DNA of 64,000 nucleotides from Malania oleifera (Eukaryota > Streptophyta > Magnoliopsida > Santalales > Ximeniaceae), in NCBI RefSeq assembly GCF_029873635.1, contig NC_080421.1:1922001-1986000 (forward strand). The letters are read 5' to 3'. The first letter of the stretch is position 1. The number at the start of each line of letters is the position of its first letter. Both the position numbers and the translations under genes were made by a program. The notes beneath the pieces are model-generated. The model was given only the letters and a program-made list of their open reading frames with translations. It ran no database searches and was not told the origin of the DNA. Below are positions 10,348-20,505 of this stretch, piece by piece.

Positions 10348-11117
10348 TGTCGGATATCTACTATGTAGCTAGCAAGTACTACTGGTTTAGTTTCTGTATC
10401 TTGGAATTTGCCGCTACCTCTGCGATTCTGCAATTCTGCATGTAGACATCATCTCCAAGCGAGGGATACTTATAAGGAGGTGGGGCTTAGAGTTTCGGGC
10501 AGGGGTCCTACAATGGGGGGGCAGGGGCAGAATAGTCCACGCATGGGGTGGGTGGGCCCTATGTGGAGGACTACGTACTGGGGAATTGAATTGAATTGCC
10601 CTTAGTGGGACCCACGCGGTTATCACACTGACCCACTCATAAAGACCACAAGAGGGCTAGCTAGAGGACCTAGGGATACCCTAAATTACACCTGTGACAT
10701 GTTGAATTGGGAATGGACGTTAAGGAGTAGGCACTTTTGGTTTTGGTCCTCTGTCTTGACTCCTCTAGTCCTCTGTTCCTAGCTTCCTGCTTTTTGGACC
10801 ACTCCCTTAGAAATTCCACACGAAGTGGTATTGATTTTTCTCGGCAAAATTTTCAAGTTTCCTCGGCAAAAAATTTTCAAGTTTTCTCGGCAAAAAATTT
10901 TCTAACCCAGATTCTGAATTTTGTGCATAGTGCAGAGGGTAGAGTTTCAACTTTCAAAAGTATTTTCAGTGGTCATATGTTTGATCATCCAGAACTCAGC
11001 ATTTGAGTCAGTCTCATTAATTAGGTCCTCATCTTTCTTACCATAAAAAATAAAACAAATATAAAACAGAACACATTAATCTTCATTTTATAGCCCGTAA
11101 TCTGCAAATAATATTAC
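10348..11117 (-). promoter_or_regulatory. NAC gene 5' UTR and promoter region
   Basis: About 770 bp separate the NAC start codon from the 5' LTR of copia B. A minus-strand TATA-like CCTTATAAGTATCC lies at about 10466-10479, some 120 bp before the ATG, which suggests a transcription start near 10440. Beyond this the region has no ORF of coding character. Any enhancers further away are separated from the gene by copia B and its nested 9.5-kb chromovirus. Confidence 0.55.
10839..10908. repeat. Short tandem repeat, three 22-24 bp units, in NAC upstream region
   Basis: Three head-to-tail copies of CTCGGCAAAAAATTTTCAAG-type sequence start at 10839, 10861 and 10885; the third diverges at its end. 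They lie about 490-560 bp upstream of the NAC ATG. Confidence 0.85.
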
Positions 11118-11379
11118 AGTTGTGATACATGACTCATATGGTGGGTGAAAGACATGCATATCGAGAAAGCATGGAGAAAATAAAATGTTAGTATTTGCTA
11201 ACGAAAGTCATATTATTGATTGCTCCCATGGATGTAGGTATTGTAGAATTATGTAATTCTTTGTGTCTTTGTTATTGCTTTCATTATTATTTTCGTGATT
11301 GGTGTTCTATATATTTTACCGTTGAGAGTTGTATTTGTAAGATCGTTTTTATTCTATTGTCCATTCGTTTTTCACAACA
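11118..11379 (+). repeat. 5' LTR of copia B, internally deleted
   Basis: Its left part (GTGATACATGACTCATATGG) and right part (GAAAGTCATATT to TTCACAACA) match the 3' LTR at 23634-24147. About 250 bp in the middle are absent, including the promoter-like segment with ACYRTTGACRGTT palindromes. This LTR has probably lost its own promoter. Confidence 0.8.
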
Positions 11380-11380
11380 A

Positions 11381-11394
11381 ATTGATATCAAAGC
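11381..11394 (+). other. Primer-binding site of copia B
   Basis: ATTGATATCAAAGC lies directly after the LTR end and is a two-mismatch version of the initiator tRNA-Met complement TGGTATCAGAGC. Confidence 0.75.
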
Positions 11395-11400
11395 ATTGTT

Positions 11401-12159
11401 TAATCGCCACTGAAACTTCTTCTGCAAAGTTCAATGTTGTCAAGTTCAATAGAACGAGAAACTTCGGCTTATGGCAGAAAAGAGTGAAGGATCTGTTAGT
11501 GCAATAAGATATGGTGAAGACCTTATACGGAGTTCAACCGGTGGACATGAATGATACATTGTGGCGACTACCACATTATTTTTGATCGATAACGTGCTGT
11601 ATCATGTCATGGAAGAGGATTCTCCTACGACTGTTTGGCATAAAACTTGAAAGCCGATATATGTCTAAGTCTCTAATTATGAATAAATCGTTTCTTTAGC
11701 AAAATTTGTACTAGCTTAAGATGGTGGAAGGTTTGGATTTGAACCAACACATCAATACATTCAATCAAATCATATGAGATTTAATGTGGGTTGATGTGAA
11801 ATTCGAGGAAGATGACAAGACTTTGATGCTATTGATTTCCCTACCTGCATCTCACACATATGAAAACTTGGTTACGACTCTAACATGGTAAGAAACCCTT
11901 AATTTGGAAAAGGTAACAAGCGCATTGTTGGGTTTTCATCAAATAAAGATGGCCAACAATAAATTTCACATGGTGAAGGGTAACCAGGATCGTAGGAGAA
12001 TTAAGCAAGTTCTTGAGTGGATCTCGGTTACAGTTTGGGAAGAAAAAGGACATAAGGTGTTTTAAGTATGGAAAAATTAGGCATATAAAGTAGGAGTGTC
12101 CGAAGTGGAAGAAGGGGAATGCTGAAAATCAAGAAGGTTCGTCAAAATATGCAAATGTA
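11401..12159 (+). pseudogene. Copia B gag remnant
   Basis: Broken frames translate to typical copia GAG blocks: SSAKFNVVKFNRTRNFGLWQ then KRVKDLLVQ at about 11415-11507, VLYHVMEEDSPTTVWHKLE near 11590-11650, and LLISLPASHTYENLVTTL near 11825-11885. A degraded zinc-knuckle region follows near 12050-12110. Stops and frameshifts occur every 100-200 bp. GAG would form the cytoplasmic particle; this copy cannot. Confidence 0.75.
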
Positions 12160-12702
12160 GTGGAAGAAAACTCAGGGAGCAATGATGGCGATATGCTATT
12201 TGTTTCATTGAGTTCAGAACGCCTCACGGATTCTTGGATCCTAGATTCTAGATGTTCTTATCACATGACACCAAATAGAAATTGGTTCAACACCTACAAG
12301 TTGGCTAATTTTGGTTACGTTCTAATGGGAAACGATGATGTATGCAAAATAATTAGAATAAGAAATATCATAATTAAGATGTATGATGTTGTTAGGAGAA
12401 CTTTATGTGATGTAAGGCATGTACCGAATCTACGAATGAATGTGATTTCATTGGCCACTTTAGATTGTAACGGGTACAATTACAAGTCTGAAAGTGGGAT
12501 AGTAAAAGTGTGTGAAGGCGACTTGATGGTGAGGAAAGGACAAAAGTTCGTGAGAAATATCTATCCACTACAAGGTATCACAGTTGTAGGTGGAGCTGGA
12601 GCTGTAGAATTTGAGTCAGATGTTTTATGGCATATGCGGTTAGGGCATATGGATGACTACATGTATTCAGATAATTGGGAACCGGTAAGGATAGCATCAT
12701 GA
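12160..12702 (+). pseudogene. Copia B protease / GAG-pre-integrase remnant
   Basis: A 180-residue open stretch includes DSWILDSRCSYHM, the copia protease motif with the catalytic Gly of DSG changed to Arg. It is followed by the ILIKMYDV, LCDVRHVPNLRMNVISLATL blocks and the GAG-pre-integrase motif LWHMRLGHM near residue 165. It is the best-preserved coding piece of element B and shows that the shorter piece at 1764-2150 belongs to a sister element. Confidence 0.8.
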
Positions 12703-12749
12703 GGTGGACATATGTATTTCGCGGGTTTATCATGAAAGATTTTGGTGTA

Positions 12750-13149
12750 TCTAACGCGACACAAATCAGAAATGTTTGTTAGGTTTAACTTGTGACTAAG
12801 ATGGAAAACCAGACTGAGAGAGAGATCCTCAAGTCAGACATTGGTATTGAGTACGCAGGTTTTTTTCAAAGAGTTTTGTGAGCATGACAGGTTGTATGCA
12901 GGGTTTGCAAGGAACTTCTTGGTGAAGTTAGTGAGTATGACACGTTTCTCGTTTAACCGATCGCCAAGGGTATCACTAGATGGGAAAGTTGCAGGAGAGG
13001 TTTGGACAGTTTATGCGGTCAACCACTTCGATGTGAGTGTTTGGATGTCCAGTCGTGCACGTTTCTAGTGAGGTGAGATCTAAGCTTGGTGTAATGTCCA
13101 GACGGTACATCTTTATAGAGTATAAGAAAGGTGGATTCAAGTTGGATGA
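12750..13149 (+). pseudogene. Copia B integrase remnant, cut by chromovirus insertion
   Basis: The frame at 12841-13068 gives FFKEFCEHD, LVKLVSMTRFSFNRSPRVSL and a VNHFDVSVWMS-like stretch, all standard blocks of the copia integrase core and the segment after it. The catalytic Asp and Glu cannot be traced in one frame. The element is interrupted at 13149 by the chromovirus; element A shows corresponding sequence at 2395-2680. Confidence 0.65.
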
Positions 13150-13784
13150 TGTCATGCCCCGAACCCGGAAATGGGACCCGGGGGTGAATTTAGTATCCTA
13201 ACCTGTCTCTGTATTAATTAAAACATACATGATATAATACCAAAGAGAGTTCGACCCCGCGGGGTGAACGGACGCCCACATACATACATACATACAAATA
13301 TCCATACTCATCCAACATACGCAGCGGAAAAACGGTCTTTATACATAAACTGTACTGTACCAGAGTCTATACTATACAAGCTAGAATATACATTCCCATA
13401 ATACATCATACCCCAGGTGTCTATAAAAACCATCCTGACAACCTGGAGACCAAAATCCGTACCTAAAGGTACTAGTAGTAGCTACGAAACCCTTTGCTTT
13501 CGAATGCTAGGATGCTACTTACCGCTACCTGAAGGCCTTGAAAATATTGTATGTACATTCAGGGTGAGACGCCTCTCAGTAAGGAAGAAAACAGTTTATA
13601 TCAGTGTATGGCATACCAGTGTCATTTTACATACTTCATAACACTATACATACAATACAGTTTGAAACAATTCGTACAGTTTCATACAAATACATACAGT
13701 TCCAGTATTTTCAGAAAACCATTCCAATTCATACAATACCCAACATACATACATACATACATACGGTCAGTGTCGTCACACTAG

Positions 13785-14095
13785 TTCGCAACTACACCAG
13801 GTCACCCCATCTCATAGCGATTACATTGCTACATACCCAACTATGCTACGACGATCAAGGCCCAATGGTGAATCCATTGCATCATACGTAACTACACAAG
13901 GTTACCTAGTCTCACAACGATTACATTGCCATATGCAGCTACGAAGATCTACGACTCAGGCCCAATAGTGAATCCATTGCTACATACGCAACTACACAAG
14001 GTCACCTAGTCTCACCCTGATTATATTGCCATATACACAACTACGCTGTAACGACCTAGACCCACTGTGAATCCATTGCAACATACGATGTAGCA
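13785..14095. repeat. Tandem array in the chromovirus LTR, about 3 x 103 bp
   Basis: Three head-to-tail units each contain CGCAACTACACAAGGTCACC, then CGATTACATTGCCATA-like and CCCAATGGTGAATCCATTGC-like sequence. The same array occurs in the other LTR at about 21140-21440. Confidence 0.85.
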
Positions 14096-15004
14096 TATAG
14101 CTCACACCACTTCGGTGACCAATCGGAATTAGATTGGTGATATTTCGCACCCTCGGATATAGAGCCGGTCACTCTCGGCGTACGGTAATTAGCCACCACA
14201 TAACCGATTTCACAAAACCTGGAATCATTTTGGAACTCACGTCTCTATACATTTTAGCGTACGATAATTAGCCGCTATATAGCTGTTTTACAAATACCTA
14301 GAACAAATACATACATCCATACATACCACATTTATTTGGTTTACGGTAAATCATATCATTTACAATTTCAAGTATACAGTTTATGCAAATATAGATTACG
14401 GTTATCTCAATAATACAGTTTTAACAAAACAAACAGTTTTCCAAATAAAGTAGAGATGATACCCAAAATCTCCAATTTTCTCGAAAACTGTAACCCAAAA
14501 ATCGTGCATTTTTACCCGATAGATTTTCCCAAATAAGTAGTCAAAACATACATACAATTGTAGCCTAAAGGCTTATCGATCTTGATTTCAAAAATGGACT
14601 GATATAAACAAAATCCCCTTACCTTAACTCGAAATCCACTACGAACTCTACGGTCCTCAAAACTACGAACTGAGACTCCAAAATCTACAAACCATAATAC
14701 AAAACATACTTACAATCCGTACTACTACACATATACCAAATCAGAAATGAAAATTGAGCCTTACCTCAATTTTGGCCTAAAACCCGAAATCCTTCGAAAC
14801 GAGATTCTGATCAAATAGAAACGTAGAGAATCCTTCATTGATCCTCGCAGTATCTTTGGATTTGCGATTCAGGCAACAATGGCGAAGAAAACTAGAGAGA
14901 GAGAGAGTGGAGGGAGAGTTTTAGAGAGAGAGAGAGAGAGAGAACTTTTGGGGAAACTTAGCCCCAAAGCAACCCAATTCCACCTTTTATAAGCCTTTGA
15001 CCCA

Positions 15005-15205
15005 AGAGGCTTCGTCAATGAAATGGTGTCCTCGTTGACGAAGTCTTTAGGGATTTCGTCGACAAGGCAGCGATTTCATCGACGAACCCTGATATTTAAA
15101 TTTTCTTGAACCTCTCGACTTTTTCTCGTCGACGAGACTCTAAATTTCATTGACGAGAATAACAAAGGCCTTGTTGACGAAATCCGGCTTCGTCAACGAA
15201 CCTGC
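15005..15205 (-). promoter_or_regulatory. Palindrome cluster upstream of the LTR TATA box
   Basis: About eight copies of TCGTCGACGA and one- or two-mismatch variants (TCGTCAATGA, TCGTTGACGA, TCATCGACGA and so on) lie about 15-200 bp upstream of the minus-strand TATA box at about 14990. The right LTR repeats this at 22350-22560. A role as transcription-factor sites is an inference. Confidence 0.6.
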
Positions 15206-15269
15206 TCTTTTACCAAAATTTCCCTCTCTTTATATATATTAATCCATTATCACGGTTTGGGTTTTTACA

Positions 15270-15300
15270 ATCTCCCCCCCTTACAAAAAATTTCGTCCTC
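15270..15300 (-). other. Polypurine tract of the chromovirus
   Basis: Minus strand: GAGGACGAAATTTTTTGTAAGGGGGGGAGAT directly precedes the TGTAA start of the 3' LTR. The ...TTCGAGGACGAAATT... context before the purine run is characteristic of chromoviruses. Confidence 0.85.
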
Positions 15301-15733
15301 GAAATTTTCAATCTCTCATTACGAACACATTCATACTACTACATACATACCTACTCTGAGGTGAAATGGTGACTATCTATACGCAGTCCCTCTATGATAC
15401 ATATATACACACTCTAGAGAATATGATGGCCATTTATACGTAGTTCCGTTATGATACATACATACATACTCTAGAAAATACGGCGGCCATTTATACGTAA
15501 TCCCGTTACAATACATACATACATTCTCTAGAGAATATGGCGACCATTTATACACAGCCCCGTTACAATACATACATACATGCCCTCACTTATGGCGGAG
15601 GAATACCGTGGCCACATACATACATGGTCTCAGGAGCTCACAATACTACAGGACTATCCCTGAGACTAACCACTAAATACAATACAAAAACAGAGGATTT
15701 CATACATACTCATACCACCCTGCTATCTGAATA

Positions 15734-16234
15734 CTACTCAAACAACTGTGGATACTTCCTGCGTATTTTTGCCTCTAGTTCCCAAGAAATTTCCTCAATC
15801 TCATGACTCCACCACAATACCTTCACTAACGGTATCTCTTTGGTGTGAAGCTTCTAAACTAAATGGTCCAGAACCTGAATAGGTATCTCCTCATACGTTA
15901 AAGTATCCACAAGTCCCAAAGACTCATAACTGATAACATGCGACGGATTCAACATGTACCTCCTTAACATGGATTTGTGAAATACATCGTGAACCCTCGA
16001 GAGTGCTGGGGGTAGTGCAACTCTGTAGGCTACCAGACCCACTCGCTCAAGTATCTCTAATGATCCAATATACCTCAGGCTCAACTTGCCATTCCTTCCA
16101 AATCTCATCACTCCCTTCATCGGAGCGATTATAAGGAATACCTTACCCCCCACCTCGAACTCCAACTCACGACGGTGAACATCCGCATAACTCTTCTGCC
16201 GACTCTGAGACGATCTAATCCTCTCTCGGATCAA
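15734..16234 (-). pseudogene. Chromovirus integrase C-terminus and chromodomain
   Basis: The frame gives YADVHRRELEFEVGGKVFL (integrase GPY/F region), HDVFHKSMLRRY, then the IQVLDHLV start of a chromodomain. After one stop it continues in the same frame with KEIPLVKVLWWSHEIEEISW and ELEAKIRRKYPQLFE, ending at 15734. This is the short chromodomain of Tekay-type elements, thought to direct integration to heterochromatin through histone marks. The in-frame stop within it (TAG where a codon such as CAG or CGG would be expected) would remove most of the domain. Confidence 0.8.
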
Positions 16235-16255
16235 ACCTACCTTCTCAGACGCCTG

Positions 16256-17109
16256 CTACACGAGTTCAAGTCCTAAAACCTGATGTTCACTGACGTCATC
16301 CCAATACAAAGGAGATCGACACCTCCGACCATACAAAGCCTCGAATGGTGCCATCCCTATATTAGCTTTGAAACTGTTGTTATAGGCAAACTCCACTAGT
16401 GGCAGAAACTGAATCAAACTACTACCGAAGTCCAATACACAAGCCCATAACATATCTTCCAAGATCCGTATCGTCCTTTCTAACTGTCCATCAATCTAGG
16501 GGTGGAACGTTATACTGAAAGTAAGCTTCGTCCCAATGCTTCCTCCTAGCTTTTCCAAAGTAAACCTCAGATCCCGATCAAAAACAATGGATACCGGCAC
16601 TCCGTGCATTCTCACAATCTCATGCACGTACATATCAGCTAGCCTACTTAAAGGATAGCTAACCTTCATCGATAAAAAGTGGGCATATTTTCTCAACCTA
16701 TCCACAATCACCCAAATAGTATTCTGCCCATGAAGCACTGGCGGCAATCCGGTAACAAAATCCATGAAAATATGTTCCCATTTCCATACCGGAATAGGCA
16801 AAGGCCACAACGGCCCTGCTGGCCTCTGATGTTCAGCTTTCACCTGCTGACATGTCAGGCACTGCTCTACAAACCGGGCAATATCCTTTTCATACCACTC
16901 TACCAGAAGGACTCGCGCAAATCCCGATACATCTTCGTACTACCCGGATGTACCATATACAAAGAACGATGCGCTTCCTCCAAAATTGTCTTTCTGATCT
17001 CATCGTCTTTTGGAACACACAGTCTGGTCCCAAATCTCAACACACCTCTGTCAAAGATGTTAAAACCCGCATCCAAACCCTGCTGCACTTTCTCCATAAT
17101 CTCAGCTAA
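16256..17109 (-). pseudogene. Chromovirus integrase core
   Basis: From right to left: the start of the integrase with a MVHPGSTKMYRDL block (17097-16900), the loss of a clean zinc-binding segment, KAEHQRPAGPLWPLPIPVWK and the first catalytic Asp in MDFVTGLP, the second Asp in FDRDLRFT (16843-16496), and the third acidic residue region LERTIRILEDMLWACV with a further NSFKANIGMAPFEALYGRRC block (16490-16256). A frameshift near 16870 and several stops separate the pieces. All three acidic catalytic positions are recognisable, so the family assignment is secure although the gene is dead. Confidence 0.85.
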
Positions 17110-17124
17110 CCCCGCATCACTAGC

Positions 17125-17685
17125 CTACGCAGCTTTAATATGCTCAAATAAGGTCGGTTGGATCACCAAACTAGCGATGAAAGCTTGATGATCTCTATAC
17201 ACCAACTCTACGCCAAGGCTTTCTAGATCTTGTCTGACATGATGCTGAGTTACAACTGCCGATACTGCTGCATGTTCTGACTTCCGACTTAACACATCTG
17301 CTACCACATTAGCCTTTCCTAGGTGATAACTGATTGTGCAATCGTAGTCCTTAATCAACTCTAGCCACCACCTCTGCCTCATGTTCAACTCCTTCTGCGT
17401 GAAAAAGTACCTGAGGCTTTTGTGGTCAGCGAAAATCTCACACTGAATACCGTACAGGTAGTGTCGCCAGATCTTCAAGGCATAAATAACAGCAACTAAC
17501 TCTAAGTTATGCGTATGGTAATTCTTCTCATACTCCTTAAGTTGTCGAGAAGCATAAGCTACTACCTTACCTTGTTGCATTAGAACATATTCCAAACCTT
17601 TTAGAGACGCGTCGCTATAAATCACAAAGTCTCTATTCCCCAAAGGAATGGTCAACACTGGAGCAATAACCAACCGGTGCTTCAA
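17125..17685 (-). pseudogene. Chromovirus RNase H domain
   Basis: A 186-residue open stretch has [19 protein letters not shown] (first catalytic Asp in SDAS), [18 protein letters not shown] (catalytic Glu), [20 protein letters not shown] (Asp in ADHKSL) and [12 protein letters not shown] (last Asp). The catalytic DEDD set of gypsy RNase H is therefore visible. It degrades the RNA strand of the RNA-DNA hybrid during reverse transcription. It is among the least damaged pieces of the element, open from end to end of the domain, followed by a linker to integrase. Confidence 0.88.
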
Positions 17686-17689
17686 CTCG

Positions 17690-18480
17690 AGAAAGCACTA
17701 CTCGCAATCACTAGTCCAGTCAAACTTCACCCCCTTCTTAGTTAATCGTGTCAGAGGTCCAGACAGTTTAGAGAAACCCTCTACGAACCGACGATAGTAA
17801 CCTACCAGTCCTAGAAAACTCCAAACCTCCTACACACTCTTTGATCTAACCCAGTCGACCACAGCTTTAATCTTATTGGGATCAACTGAAATACCGCCCT
17901 CAGACACCACATGGCCTAAGAACGCGACCTAATTCAGCCAAAACTCACACTTTTTTAGCTTAACATACAACTTCTTCTTTTGCAGAATCTGTAACACTAA
18001 CCTTAAATGTTCCATATGCTTTTCCGTACTCCTCGATTATACCAGAATGTCGTCAATGAATACCACTACAAATCGATCTAGGTACTTATGGAAAACCCTG
18101 TTCATCAGGTCCATGAACACTGCCGGAGCATTTTTCAACCCAAAAGGCATGGTCAAAAACTCGTAGTGGCCATATCTGGTTCGGAAAGCAATCTTCGCTA
18201 TATCCTCAAACTTAACCCTCACCTGATAATACCCTGACTGTAGGTCGATCTTCGAAAAGACCTGCGTTCCCTGTAGCTGGTCAAATAGATCATCTATACG
18301 AGGCAAATGGTAACGATTCTTCACCGTCACTTTGTTAATCTTACAGTAATCAATGCACATACGCATCGACCCGTCCTTCTTCTTCACAAATAATACTGGA
18401 GCTCCCTAGAGTGAAACACTCGGTCGAATAAAACCCTGGTCCAGTAGTTCTTGCAACTGCTCCTTCAACTTTTAAAGTTC
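17690..18480 (-). pseudogene. Chromovirus reverse transcriptase
   Basis: The frame (same as RNase H) carries [49 protein letters not shown] and the active site [10 protein letters not shown] at about 18040-18065, then, after stops, [20 protein letters not shown] and GLVGYYRRFVEGFSKLSGP. The two catalytic Asp of FIDD are intact. At least five in-frame stops (for example where CAG or TGG would be expected) break it. Confidence 0.9.
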
Positions 18481-18699
18481 TGCTGGAACCATCCGGTACG
18501 GAGCTTTAGAGATCGGTGTCTTGCCAAGCAGCAACTCAATCGCAAACTCCACCTCACGATCTGGAGGTAAACCGGGTAAATCATCTGGAAACACATCTAG
18601 GAACTCACTGACTATCCGAATGTCCTCGAGTCTCAACTCTTCAAATGGTGGTTCCTTCACACAAGCTAGGTACCCTTGACAACCATCCAAGAGTAACCT

Positions 18700-19231
18700 C
18701 CTCGCCTGTAGTGCCGATAAAATTCGTGGCGTTGAACGCACACACAATCCCATGAACTCATACTCTTGCTTTCCAGGAGGCCTGAACATTACTACCTTCT
18801 TCCGACAGTCAATCACCGCATAACTGAGGAATAACCAATCCATTCCCAGTATGACATCAAAACCCGACATGTCGTATACTTCGCGATTCGTCGGTAGCAG
18901 TCTCTCTTGAATCACAACTAGGCAATTTCCTAACATCTTACTACAAATCGTTATGCTTCCAATTGGCGTAGTTACAGCCAAACATTCCTCCAAAAGTTAG
19001 GTTTCGACCCCACATAATTTCACAAATCTAGAAAATATGAACGAATGGGTTGCCCGAATCAAATAACACAACAGCTTTATTTGAAAGCAATAACATGGTA
19101 CTTGTCACCACATTTCCAGTGTGTTCCGCATTTGCTGGAGTAAGTGAATATACTCTCGCCGGAGCTGTGGTTGCCTGGAAATTCACCCGAGGCACCTGGT
19201 TACTTCCACTGCTTTGACTCTGTGTAGGCAT
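18700..19231 (-). pseudogene. Chromovirus aspartic protease
   Basis: The segment starts with RVYSLTPANAEHTGNVVTST and the catalytic motif VLFDSG at about 19055, where the usual ATHSF that follows is replaced by NPFVHIF. A frameshift lies between 19028 and 18993. The C-terminal YDMSGFDVILGMDWL block (about 18830-18870) is the conserved ILGMDWL flap partner. It would have matured the polyprotein. Confidence 0.85.
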
Positions 19232-19246
19232 AATCCTTCTCGGTTC

Positions 19247-20179
19247 CTAACAATTCTTCGCCATGTGGCCCATCTCGCCACAGTTGTAGCAAACACCCCA
19301 AAATGGCTGACACTCACCCTCGTGCCATTTACGGCACTTCGCACATAGTGCGGAGGATGGATCCCCCTGAAAACTCAGCCGCTCGGTGTTTTGCCGATAA
19401 CCAGAGCTGTAATTCTTCTTCTTCTTCCACTGTCTCTGCTGAGAACCACTCTGAGGACCAGAAGACACTGGCCTCTTCCCCAGAACTTGTACTACCTCAT
19501 CTCCTCGAAGGTCGGTCTCAACTATGGTGACTTTGTCCACCAGGACAGAGAACTCACGGATTTGCAGCATCCCCACAAGACGGCGGATGTCTTTCCTCAT
19601 ACCCCTTTCAAACCTCTGAGCCTTCTCGTGCTCATTCGGAACCAAGTATGGTGCGAATCAAGATAATTCGATAAATCTGGCAACATACTTCTGCACTGTC
19701 AAAGTACCCTATACGAGGCTTGAAAACTGATCGGCCTTCGCATCCCGAGTGGAGATCGAAATGTATCTCTCAAAAAATACCTCCTTGAAACGGCCCCACG
19801 TCATACTAGATGGACCAGCTCTTTGCCTCTCTAGAAGGCTTACTATCGTCCACCATCGCCCTGCCTCCACAGTCAACTGGAAGGTAGCATACAAGACTTT
19901 CTGCTTTTCAGTGCAGTGGAGGACTTCCAAAATCCTCGCGGTCTTCTTGACCCAGTCCTATGCCACTATCGAATCAGGTCCTCTCGTAAATGTTGGAGGG
20001 TCCATGCATGTGAACCTCTCGATGGTACACCCCGCATCAGTAAGAGAACTCTCGCGTCTCCTAACACTCCGTCCAATTTTTTGAATCACCTGTCTTGCCA
20101 AACTATGAGACACAGAAGGAGACTCGTCGCTCGCCAACTCCTCAGAGCCACTCTCCAAGTTATTATCCTTGGGCTCCAT
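19247..20179 (-). pseudogene. Chromovirus gag with zinc knuckle
   Basis: The start ATG is at 20179 (MEPKDNNLESG), followed by PPTFTRGPDSIVA, a stop at 19958, EVLHCTEKQKVLYATFQLT, RWWTIVSLLE, RFKEVFFERYI and RFERGMRKDIRRLVGML, the retrotrans_gag core. The C-terminal zinc knuckle CYNCGEMGHMAKNC fits CX2CX4HX4C. Stops at about 19958, 19709, near 19650 and at 19247 are all in one frame, so these are point mutations rather than indels. Confidence 0.9.
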
Positions 20180-20483
20180 ACTAAAAATAGAATAGGAATC
20201 TGTTAGAATTCCTATATCGTTTACAGTTAACACAATCATAGACCTAATCATGTCAACTATTACTCTCACAAGTCTTAGCCTATATCATCACACCGACACG
20301 AACGTCATCAATGGTCTGCCCTGCATTTACTGGAATCATCATCTCAGAAAAAACACGGAATACCGCCGATAAAACCAGGTCTAGCAACAGAACAACCCAC
20401 AACCAACACTACCCATTTCCTACATCCTATACTCTAGTATGTACACATTAATACTCCTAACCAAGTCTACAAGACCTAACAAT

Positions 20484-20500
20484 CTGGTTAGCTCTGATAC
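20484..20500 (-). other. Primer-binding site of the chromovirus
   Basis: Minus strand: TTGGTATCAGAGCTAACC, a few bases inside the 5' LTR (20506-22623). It is a full match to the plant initiator tRNA-Met complement TGGTATCAGAGC. Confidence 0.9.
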
Positions 20501-20505
20501 CAAGT

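Larger units (their letters stand above)
13150..15269 (-). repeat. 3' LTR of the chromovirus
   Basis: It starts (plus strand) TGTCATGCCCCGAAC and ends TTTTTACA. It contains the hairpin block at 13564-13583, CATA microsatellites, a tandem array at about 13785-14095, a minus-strand TATA box (GGCTTATAAAAGG, about 14983-14996) and a TCGTCGACGA palindrome cluster at 15005-15205. Confidence 0.93.

Noticed and set aside
15373..15573. Minus-strand ORF with repeated YMYHNGTTYKWPPYSLE-like units
   Set aside because: It is a tandem repeat of about 60 bp (ATACATACATACTCTAGAGAA... units) in the untranslated region between the chromodomain and the polypurine tract of the chromovirus; no known protein.
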